A stretch of DNA of 5,005 bases from Bordetella parapertussis (GTDB lineage: Bacteria > Pseudomonadota > Gammaproteobacteria > Burkholderiales > Burkholderiaceae_B), in assembly GCA_945868195.1 (NCBI GenBank), contig CAMBLP010000161.1, positions 1 through 5,005 on the forward strand, given 5' to 3'. Made by a program: the position numbers and the translations under genes. The notes under the pieces are model-generated. The model saw only the letters and a program-made list of their open reading frames with translations, was not told the origin of the DNA and searched no databases. Positions 1 to 5,005 of the stretch are shown piece by piece. Position 1 is the stretch's first letter. Each line of letters starts with the position of its first letter.

Positions 1-1
1 T

Positions 2-310
2 GATTTACACGATGAGTTTTTAGCCAACGGCTGCGTTGTGATTGGCGTGTCGCGCGACTCCTTGAAATCGCATGAGAATTTTTCAAAAAAACTCACGTTA
101 CCGTTTCCTCTGATCGCAGATACTGACGAGAACGTTTGTAACGCCTACAGCGTGATCAAACTCAAGCAAATGTATGGCAAACAAGTACGCGGCATTGAGC
201 GCAGCACCTTCTTAATTGATGCGCGCGGCAAACTTGTTCAAGCCTGGCGCGGACTTAAGGTACCAGGACATGCCCAAGAGGTACTCCAGGCTGCGCGCAG
301 CCTGACCTGA
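2..310 (+). CDS. bcp: Bcp/PrxQ-type thiol peroxidase, 3' part only
   Basis: This is the last 102 codons of an atypical 2-Cys peroxiredoxin that reduces hydrogen peroxide and organic hydroperoxides in the cytoplasm, probably recycled by thioredoxin. The frame is open to the left edge, so the GTG at 38 (in VVIGVSRDS) is an internal Val codon, not a start. Visible Bcp landmarks are RDLHDEF at the edge, VIGVSRDS, PLIADTDENVCNAYSV, the MYGKQVRGIERSTFLID block and a C-terminal helix ending in ARSLT. They align by eye with E. coli Bcp segments (GISTD, LLSDEDHQVCEQFGV, ISFLIDADGKI). The peroxidatic and resolving cysteines (Cys45 and Cys50 in E. coli) lie upstream of the window, so catalytic competence cannot be judged. 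The two visible cysteines, NGC and VCNAY, are not the expected catalytic ones. The gene sits 55 bases before phoH on the same strand. Confidence 0.93.
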   Translation, partial: DLHDEFLANGCVVIGVSRDSLKSHENFSKKLTLPFPLIADTDENVCNAYSVIKLKQMYGKQVRGIERSTFLIDARGKLVQAWRGLKVPGHAQEVLQAARSLT

Positions 311-365
311 TTGCTCTGCCCTACGCTCCTTTTATCGCTCCCTTCCCTCTTAAGAGAACTCCTTA
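311..365 (+). promoter_or_regulatory. Pyrimidine-rich leader between bcp and phoH, with weak RBS
   Basis: This 55-base gap is strongly pyrimidine-rich from 311 to 350, with few G residues. It then holds the 10-base palindrome CTCTTAAGAG (347-356) and the start of phoH. The purine stretch AAGAGA (352-357) is the only Shine-Dalgarno-like element, eight bases before the ATG at 366, and it is a weak match. I see no convincing -35/-10 pair and no hairpin plus T-run, which favours read-through from bcp into phoH. A C-rich, G-poor stretch can serve Rho, but that is only a possibility here. Confidence 0.4.
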
Positions 366-2105
366 ATGCCATTGCCAAAGCTACCCTCACGCCCTGCCGC
401 TATTCTCGATGTCGCAGATCTCAAGCTAGAACCCAATATTTCGGCTCAAGTACCTTTTAAACGCAGTGAGCCAACGCGTGAGGCTTTGAGCACAAAAGCA
501 ATCAGCCAGAACCCTGTTGCTGCGCCCTCGGCGGTTGAACCGCCGGAGACCGTCAAACCTTCGAAATCAATTACCCTCGATCTTTCCGGACTCTCCTCTG
601 AGCAAAGCAACAACAAAAATCCAATAGAGAAATCCGCTCGTCAGAAACTTTCCAAGTCACCTGATGCGAAAAAAACTGCGAACAAATCTTCGAGCCCACA
701 GCTACGCAAACTTTTCGTGCTCGACACCAATGTCCTGTTGCACGACCCAAGCTCGCTCTTTAGATTCGAAGAGCACGATGTCTTTCTCCCGATGATGACG
801 CTTGAAGAGTTGGATCATCAAAAGAAAGGCATGTCCGAGGTCGCTCGTAACGCACGACAGGTCAGTCGCTCTCTTGATACCTTGGTCGGCGAGCATCGTG
901 ATCTCGATCTTGGTCTGCCCCTAAGCGGGCTCGGCCACAAAGACGCGACGGGTCGATTATTTTTTCAAACCACATTAATGGCCAGCACGCTCCCGCCGGA
1001 TCTTCCGATGGGGAAAGCCGACAATCAGATTTTGGGGGTTGTCCGGGCTTTGGCCAACAAGTTCACCGATCGCGAAGTCGTATTGGTCTCCAAAGACATC
1101 AATATGCGTCTCAAAGCGCGGACGCTTTCGCTTTCCGCAGAAGACTATTTCAATGATCAGGTCCTTGAGGACTCGGACCTACTCTATAGCGGCACACTCG
1201 CGCTCCCCGATAACTTTTGGAATAAACACGGCAAAGGTGTGGAGTCTTGGCAGCAAGGTGGCACAACCTTTTATCGCATTTCAGGGCCGCTCTGTCACCA
1301 ATTTATGGTGAATCAATTTGTTTATTTTGAAGGCCCCATGCCCTTGTATGCGCAGGTGCGCGAAGTGAACGGTAAAAGTGCGGTACTCGCGACGCTGCGT
1401 GACTTTACCCATGGAAAAAATAATGTCTGGGGCGTCACAGCCCGTAACCGCGAACAAAATTTCGCGATGAATTTATTAATGAATCCTGACTGTGACTTTG
1501 TTTCATTGCTTGGACAAGCAGGTACGGGTAAAACACTCATGACACTCGCCGCAGGTCTTGCGCAAGTCCTTGAAACCAAACGCTACACCGAGATCATCAT
1601 GACCCGTGTCACCGTTCCGGTTGGTGAGGACATAGGTTTTCTACCCGGCACTGAAGAAGAAAAAATGCAACCCTGGATGGGCGCGCTTGAGGATAATCTC
1701 GAAGTGCTTACGATGGGAGAAACCGATGGCGGCTCTTCCGTTGCAAATGGTCAAACGCATGACTGGGGTCGCGCTGGCACGATGGATTTGATCCGCTCGC
1801 GTATCAAAATCAAATCGCTGAACTTTATGCGAGGCCGCACTTTCTTGAACAAATATTTAATCATCGACGAAGCGCAAAACCTGACGCCAAAGCAAATGAA
1901 AACCTTGATCACGCGCGCGGGTCCCGGCACAAAAGTCATTTGCTTGGGCAACATCGCACAGATCGATACGCCCTACCTGACAGAGGGAAGTTCTGGACTG
2001 ACTTTTGTGGTGGATCGTTTCAAAGGTTGGCCGCATGCGGGTCATGTCACGCTGCAGCGCGGAGAACGCTCGCGTTTGGCCGACTACGCGGGCGAAGTGC
2101 TTTAA
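366..2105 (+). CDS. PIN-domain/PhoH-family ATPase (PhoH2-like)
   Basis: A 579-residue cytoplasmic protein combining an N-terminal PIN nuclease-like domain with a C-terminal PhoH P-loop ATPase. PIN-PhoH proteins (PhoH2 type, as in mycobacteria, and B. subtilis YlaK) are reported or proposed to act on RNA; the target here is unknown. Residues 1 to about 112 are low-complexity, rich in Pro, Ser, Lys and Asn. The PIN domain starts at KLFVLDTNVLLHD, with acidic candidates D120, E147/E148, D219 and D244. The ATPase has Walker A GQAGTGKT (383-390), Walker B YLIIDEAQN (497-505), the sensor-like LGNIAQID (527-534) and a closing arginine-rich QRGERSRLADYA. All expected motifs are intact. It is longer than E. 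coli PhoH (about 354 residues, no PIN domain) because of the PIN domain and the extension. A Gly/Ser/Thr-rich segment (about 450-470) lies between the P-loop and Walker B. The start is chosen for the AAGAGA element and the MPLPKLPSRP beginning. I leave the symbol empty because phoH, phoH2 and ylaK are used inconsistently. Confidence 0.93.
   Translation: MPLPKLPSRPAAILDVADLKLEPNISAQVPFKRSEPTREALSTKAISQNPVAAPSAVEPPETVKPSKSITLDLSGLSSEQSNNKNPIEKSARQKLSKSPDAKKTANKSSSPQLRKLFVLDTNVLLHDPSSLFRFEEHDVFLPMMTLEELDHQKKGMSEVARNARQVSRSLDTLVGEHRDLDLGLPLSGLGHKDATGRLFFQTTLMASTLPPDLPMGKADNQILGVVRALANKFTDREVVLVSKDINMRLKARTLSLSAEDYFNDQVLEDSDLLYSGTLALPDNFWNKHGKGVESWQQGGTTFYRISGPLCHQFMVNQFVYFEGPMPLYAQVREVNGKSAVLATLRDFTHGKNNVWGVTARNREQNFAMNLLMNPDCDFVSLLGQAGTGKTLMTLAAGLAQVLETKRYTEIIMTRVTVPVGEDIGFLPGTEEEKMQPWMGALEDNLEVLTMGETDGGSSVANGQTHDWGRAGTMDLIRSRIKIKSLNFMRGRTFLNKYLIIDEAQNLTPKQMKTLITRAGPGTKVICLGNIAQIDTPYLTEGSSGLTFVVDRFKGWPHAGHVTLQRGERSRLADYAGEVL
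529..545. repeat. Perfect GC-rich inverted repeat inside phoH
   Basis: CGGCGGTTGAACCGCCG has perfect 8-base arms around a single central G. As RNA it would fold as a six-base-pair all-GC stem with a five-base loop, TTGAA. It lies in the coding region for the disordered N-terminal segment (S55 to P60), where codon choice is little constrained by protein structure. There is no T-run after it, so it is not an intrinsic terminator. It may be a pause hairpin, a protein-binding palindrome or chance. Confidence 0.6.
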
Positions 2106-2107
2106 CC

Positions 2108-3139
2108 ATGTCTGTCATATCAAAGGCGGGACTCGCCCTGAACCGTATCCCGCTCGCGATGACGGTCGGCGATGCAGCCGGTATTGGGCCCGAGATTGTC
2201 GTCAAACTGCATGCTCAAGGACTCAAGGCACCCTGCGTCGTGTATGGCGATGCAGGTGCGTTAAGGCGTGCTTGCGCGCAGCTGAACTTGTCGCTCAAGA
2301 TTGTCGAACTCGCACCCGAAGACTCTTTGTCCGACGATTTTCAACAGCCCGGATTTATTTTTGTACGAGCGACCACGCCCGCTTTGCCCAAGGAACTACC
2401 CTTTGGCGTGGTCGATGCACGCGCGGGACATGCGGCTGTACAAGCGCTTCACGCTGCGATTGATGATGCATTGGCGGGGCGCGTTCGCGCGATTGTCACG
2501 GCGCCTCTGAACAAAGAATCTATGCATGCCGCAGGTGTAGACTTTCCAGGCCATACTGAAATTCTTGCAGAGCGCTCCGAGACATCTCACGTCGCCATGA
2601 TGTTGGTCAACGACCAACTCAGAGTGATGTTAGTAACGATCCATATTCCTCTTTCTGCAGTTCCCACATCACTGAGCACGGATCTCGAGTTACGAACAAT
2701 CGAACTCGCCGCTTCGGCATGTCGTGGGATGGGTATCCCCTCACCCCGTGTTGCGGTGGCAGGGCTGAATCCGCATGCGGGTGAACAAGGTAAATTTGGA
2801 AGAGAGGACTTAGACATTATTGCGCCAGCCATTGCGTTGGCACGCGCCAAAGGCATTGATGCTTCGGGTCCTTGGCCTGGTGACACCGTTTTTATGCGCG
2901 CGCGCAATGGCGAGTTTGACATTTGCGTGGCGCAATATCACGACCAAGGCCTGATTCCCATCAAATACCTTGGCATTGACGAGGGCGTCAATGTGACGGT
3001 CGGCTTACCTTTTGTGCGAACCAGTGTGGATCATGGCACTGCATTCGATATTGCTGGGCGTGGTGTTGCGGATCCAAGCTCTCTTCGTACAGCATTCGAT
3101 TTAGCGTTGAAACTAACCGCGGCAAAGTTTGATACATAA
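2108..3139 (+). CDS. pdxA: PdxA-family 4-phospho-hydroxythreonine/threonate dehydrogenase
   Basis: A 343-residue NAD-dependent, metal-dependent oxidative decarboxylase. Canonical PdxA oxidises 4-phosphohydroxy-L-threonine in pyridoxal-phosphate synthesis; PdxA2 paralogues act on 4-phospho-D-threonate or D-erythronate. Intact family motifs are GDAAGIGPEI (21-30), NKES (135-138), GHTE with H149/T150, H179 in TIHIPL, H223 in NPHAGE, H278 in YHDQG, then K286, N295 and R304. H179, H223 and H278 correspond to the E. coli metal ligands H166, H211 and H266, and the others to its substrate residues with matching spacing. The segments IPIKYLG and TAFDIAGRG read more like PdxA2 than E. coli PdxA (LPVLKYQG, TALELAGRG), so the substrate is uncertain. 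The ATG at 2108 is two bases after the phoH stop with no good Shine-Dalgarno sequence, which suggests translational coupling. An in-frame ATG at 2159 (M18) is an alternative start. The usual neighbours surA and rsmA/ksgA are absent here. Confidence 0.9.
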   Translation: MSVISKAGLALNRIPLAMTVGDAAGIGPEIVVKLHAQGLKAPCVVYGDAGALRRACAQLNLSLKIVELAPEDSLSDDFQQPGFIFVRATTPALPKELPFGVVDARAGHAAVQALHAAIDDALAGRVRAIVTAPLNKESMHAAGVDFPGHTEILAERSETSHVAMMLVNDQLRVMLVTIHIPLSAVPTSLSTDLELRTIELAASACRGMGIPSPRVAVAGLNPHAGEQGKFGREDLDIIAPAIALARAKGIDASGPWPGDTVFMRARNGEFDICVAQYHDQGLIPIKYLGIDEGVNVTVGLPFVRTSVDHGTAFDIAGRGVADPSSLRTAFDLALKLTAAKFDT

Positions 3140-3160
3140 GATAAAAAAAAGACTTGAATT

Positions 3161-3180
3161 AAGGGTAAACCCTTGTTTTT
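3161..3180 (+). terminator. Probable Rho-independent terminator after pdxA
   Basis: The stem AAGGG (3161-3165) and CCCTT (3170-3174) closes a TAAA loop and is followed by G and five T residues. It begins 21 bases after the pdxA stop codon. The stem is short, only five base pairs (six if the loop closes to AA), so termination may be partial. A run of eight A residues at 3143-3150 lies upstream and could pair with the T-run. It separates the bcp-phoH-pdxA unit from pbpG. Confidence 0.6.
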
Positions 3181-3202
3181 ATGAATTTTGATAAATAAAC
3201 AG

Positions 3203-3236
3203 TTTAACTTTCTCAGCTAAGTATATAATTTGCATA
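3203..3236 (+). promoter_or_regulatory. Likely sigma-70-type promoter for pbpG
   Basis: A perfect TATAAT lies at 3224-3229 in AT-rich DNA, with a likely transcription start near 3236. The -35 element is poor: TTTAAC at 3203-3208 with a 15-base spacer is the best I can offer. A better -35-like TTGATA at 3188-3193 is too far away (30 bases) to pair with it. A start at 3236 would give a leader of about 28 bases to the preferred ATG at 3264. The promoter follows the pdxA terminator directly, which supports independent transcription of pbpG. Confidence 0.55.
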
Positions 3237-3250
3237 GTTTTTATACTTAT

Positions 3251-3255
3251 GAGGG
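3251..3255 (+). promoter_or_regulatory. Shine-Dalgarno GAGGG that fixes the pbpG start
   Basis: GAGGG sits eight bases before the ATG at 3264. The competing in-frame ATG at 3249 overlaps this element and has no purine-rich site upstream, so the start at 3264 is preferred. That start also gives a tidy signal peptide beginning MRLSLF. Confidence 0.65.
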
Positions 3256-3263
3256 CGCTGGGA

Positions 3264-4418
3264 ATGCGTTTAAGTCTCTTTTTCCCCCTACGAAAGCTAT
3301 GTCTTTCAAGCTTAGTTTGTCTGAGCTTGGCACTTTCGAGCACCTCAACGCTTGCTCAAAATACAAGCACTTCTGGCACCCAAGCATCCAAACCGAAAGC
3401 CTCACAAGCTAAAAAAACGACAAGCAAGACTGCGGCAACCAAAAATAAATCTGCAACAAGAAAAAAAGCAGCCACAACCGCTAACTCAAAAAAGAAAAAA
3501 GCTGCGCCTGCAGGGACGCCTCAAGGGACCCGTGGTGCTAAACCTACCCCTAACACAAGAAAAGCACTTGCCGCAGGCGCCACGACCGCAGCCGTCACAA
3601 CTGCTGCTAGCGCAAAACGCGCCCAAGTCGATCAAAAATCTGGAAATCCCTCGAGCGGCTTGCGCTCAAACGTAGTCTTCGTCCAAGATCTGAACAGCAA
3701 GGCCGTGCTTTTTTCTCGTAACGATGAGGTCGCCCGCCCGATCGCTTCGATCACAAAATTAATGACGGCGCTGATTGTCGTCGACTCAAAACAACCGCTT
3801 GATGAAATGTTACAAATCACGCAAGCAGACGTCGATGTTGTGAAGTTCAGTCGTTCACGCCTCGCCGTGGGTCAGAGACTCTCGCGTGGTGACATGCTGC
3901 ATTTAGCGCTCATGTCTTCAGAAAACCGTGCCGCTAATGCCTTGGGGCGTCACTATCCCGGTGGTATGCCCGCTTTTGTTGCCGCAATGAACAACAAAGC
4001 GCGTGAATTAGGCATGAACAACAGTCGTTTTGTCGAACCTACTGGGCTGTCAAGCGCCAATGTCGCCACGCCAAGAGATTTAGTCAAGTTAATGCAAGCA
4101 ACAGCCGCACGCTCCAGCATTCGCTATTACTCAACCAATCAACAACACGAAATCTCAGCGCGTGGACATGCGACGCTTTTTCGCAATACCAATAGGCTCG
4201 TGACAAACCCAAACTGGGACATCAGAGTCTCAAAGACGGGTTTTATTAACGAGGCGGGACAGTGCCTCGTGATGGTGGCACGCATCAATAACCGTGACAC
4301 CGCCATCGTGCTGTTGAATGCAGATGGCAAAGGCGCACGCATCGGTGATGCCGTCAAGATCAGACAGCTTGTTCAAAACCGTCAAGCTGTTGCGATGAAC
4401 AACCCCAGAGTGAATTAA
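3264..4418 (+). CDS. pbpG: Secreted D-Ala-D-Ala endopeptidase (PBP7/8-like, peptidase S11)
   Basis: A 384-residue periplasmic low-molecular-mass penicillin-binding protein. PbpG-type enzymes cut DD-crosslinks in peptidoglycan during wall remodelling. Residues 1-31 are a signal peptide: basic start, hydrophobic core LCLSSLVCLSLALSS, likely cleavage after TLA before Gln32. Residues about 40-120 form a Lys/Ala/Thr-rich low-complexity linker with no predicted fold. The S11 domain starts near 135 (SNVVFVQDLNSKAVLFSRN) and holds the full catalytic set: S162-I-T-K165, S219-E-N221 and K324-T-G326. Other matches are IASITKLMTA, EPTGLSSANVATPRDL and AGQCLVMVA. The linker makes it longer than E. coli PbpG (about 310 residues). 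It ends soon after the catalytic domain, with no amphipathic C-terminal anchor of the DacA/DacC kind, which favours PbpG over a DacA-type carboxypeptidase. It probably has its own promoter, and its stop codon overlaps the dnaB stop on the other strand. Confidence 0.92.
   Translation: MRLSLFFPLRKLCLSSLVCLSLALSSTSTLAQNTSTSGTQASKPKASQAKKTTSKTAATKNKSATRKKAATTANSKKKKAAPAGTPQGTRGAKPTPNTRKALAAGATTAAVTTAASAKRAQVDQKSGNPSSGLRSNVVFVQDLNSKAVLFSRNDEVARPIASITKLMTALIVVDSKQPLDEMLQITQADVDVVKFSRSRLAVGQRLSRGDMLHLALMSSENRAANALGRHYPGGMPAFVAAMNNKARELGMNNSRFVEPTGLSSANVATPRDLVKLMQATAARSSIRYYSTNQQHEISARGHATLFRNTNRLVTNPNWDIRVSKTGFINEAGQCLVMVARINNRDTAIVLLNADGKGARIGDAVKIRQLVQNRQAVAMNNPRVN
4364..4390. repeat. Inverted repeat near the 3' ends of pbpG and dnaB transcripts
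   Basis: ACAGCTT (4364-4370) and AAGCTGT (4384-4390) form a perfect seven-base stem around a 13-base loop, extendable by one G-U pair on the + strand. It lies inside the last codons of pbpG and just beyond the dnaB stop on the other strand. Neither strand has a T-run after it, so it is not a classical terminator. It could stabilise or pause transcripts from either gene, or be chance. Confidence 0.35.
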
Positions 4419-5005
4419 TAACTCGCGCTACCACCCGCAAAATTCAAGAAACGCGTACTCGAGCCCTGGAACGTCAAACGAATTGTCCCAATCGGACCGT
4501 TTCGCTGTTTGCCGATAATGATTTCTGCAGTCCCCTTATCGGGCGAATCAGGGTTGTAGACCTCGTCGCGATAAATAAACAGGATCAAGTCAGCATCTTG
4601 TTCGATTGCGCCGGATTCGCGCAAATCGCTCATTACAGGTCGTTTGTTAGGCCGCTGTTCGAGACTGCGATTAAGCTGAGACAAGGCGATCACTGGACAC
4701 TCCAGTTCTTTGCCAAGCGCTTTGAGAGACCGGCTAATCTCAGAAATCTCGGTCGCCCGATTCTCGCCAGCTGAGCTCGCGCCCATGAGTTGTAAATAGT
4801 CGATCACGATGAGCCCAAGCTTGCCGCACTGACGCGCCAAACGACGCGCTCGAGCGCGTACTTCTACCGAACTCAGTGCGGGAGTCTCATCGATATACAT
4901 TTGAGCATCCTGCATTTTCTGTACCGCATGCGTCACACGAGGCCAGTCATCCGCGAGCAACTTGCCTGTTCGCATGCGATGCTGATCCAACATGCCCACT
5001 GAACC
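4415..5005 (-). CDS. dnaB: Replicative DNA helicase DnaB, C-terminal part
   Basis: This is the last 196 codons of the hexameric helicase that unwinds DNA ahead of the replisome and binds primase. The frame is open to the right edge, so the GTG at 4999-4997 is an internal Val (GSVGMLDQHR), not a start. The visible part matches the RecA-like C-terminal domain: RTGKL, the Walker B block LIVIDYLQLM (Asp at visible residue 69), EISEISRSLKALGKEL, SQLNRSLEQR with the sensor Gln, SDLRESGAIEQDADL, FIYRDEVYNPDS, IIIGKQRNGPIGT with the Lys/Arg finger region, and RLTFQGSSTRFLNFAGG. These closely follow E. coli DnaB by eye. Walker A, the linker and the N-terminal domain lie outside the window. No intein interrupts the visible motifs. 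It converges with pbpG, and the stop TAA on the - strand (4417-4415) lies within the pbpG end. Confidence 0.96.
   Translation of the reverse strand, partial: GSVGMLDQHRMRTGKLLADDWPRVTHAVQKMQDAQMYIDETPALSSVEVRARARRLARQCGKLGLIVIDYLQLMGASSAGENRATEISEISRSLKALGKELECPVIALSQLNRSLEQRPNKRPVMSDLRESGAIEQDADLILFIYRDEVYNPDSPDKGTAEIIIGKQRNGPIGTIRLTFQGSSTRFLNFAGGSASY

Noticed and set aside
1940..2107. Upstream extension of the pdxA frame into phoH, adding 56 residues
   Set aside because: The added sequence resembles no PdxA N-terminus and overlaps conserved PhoH coding. The family motif GDAAGIGPE lies 20 residues after the ATG at 2108, as expected.
2031..2782. CCGCATGCGGGT occurs at 2031-2042 and again at 2771-2782
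   Set aside because: Both copies encode Pro-His-Ala-Gly in conserved protein motifs (WPHAGH of PhoH and NPHAGE of PdxA). With only two copies, coincidence is the simplest explanation.
2587..2922. A 111-residue minus-strand frame opposite pdxA
   Set aside because: It lies wholly opposite conserved PdxA motifs, has no recognisable domain and no ribosome site, and is typical of antisense open frames in GC-balanced genes.
3249..3263. Earlier in-frame ATG for pbpG at 3249, adding MRALG
   Set aside because: It has no Shine-Dalgarno sequence and overlaps the GAGGG that serves the ATG at 3264. It is not excluded, but it is less likely.
3230..3412. A 60-residue frame starting with TTG across the pbpG start
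   Set aside because: It begins inside the promoter region without a ribosome site and runs out of frame through the PbpG signal peptide.
3352..3675. A 107-residue Lys/Pro/Gln-rich open frame overlapping pbpG
   Set aside because: It is a shadow of the low-complexity linker in the +1 frame. It has no start signal of its own and resembles no known protein.

Overview
The window looks like an ordinary chromosomal segment from a betaproteobacterium, most likely order Burkholderiales. This rests on protein wording recalled from those genomes: a PIN-PhoH ATPase next to a Bcp-type peroxiredoxin, a PbpG-type endopeptidase with a Lys/Ala-rich linker, and a DnaB C-terminus close to the proteobacterial form. 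I cannot assign a genus. No mobile element, tRNA, rRNA or CRISPR array is visible. I see no undescribed multi-gene system; the interest lies in gene order and small sequence features.

Left part, + strand (2-3139): the 3' part of a bcp/prxQ peroxiredoxin gene, a 55-base pyrimidine-rich gap, a complete PIN-domain/PhoH ATPase gene (366-2105), and, two bases after its stop codon, a complete pdxA-family gene (2108-3139). These three genes point the same way and probably form one transcription unit. It ends in a short AT-rich gap with a hairpin plus T-run at 3161-3180, a likely intrinsic terminator.

Middle, + strand (3181-4418): an AT-rich promoter region with a perfect TATAAT at 3224-3229, followed by a separately transcribed gene for a secreted serine D-Ala-D-Ala endopeptidase/carboxypeptidase (pbpG-like, 3264-4418). 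It has a signal peptide, a long cationic low-complexity linker and an intact S11 active site.

Right part, - strand (4415-5005): the C-terminal part of the replicative helicase gene dnaB, entering from the right edge and converging on pbpG. The two genes share the four bases TTAA, so each stop codon lies inside the other gene's end.

The genes serve different housekeeping roles: peroxide detoxification, RNA-linked ATPase/nuclease activity, a B6-type dehydrogenase, cell-wall remodelling and chromosome replication. No single pathway joins them. The points most worth following are the unusual placement and PdxA2-like wording of the pdxA-family gene, the cationic linker of PbpG with its A-run slippery site, a perfect GC-rich inverted repeat inside phoH, and the shared stop codons of pbpG and dnaB.
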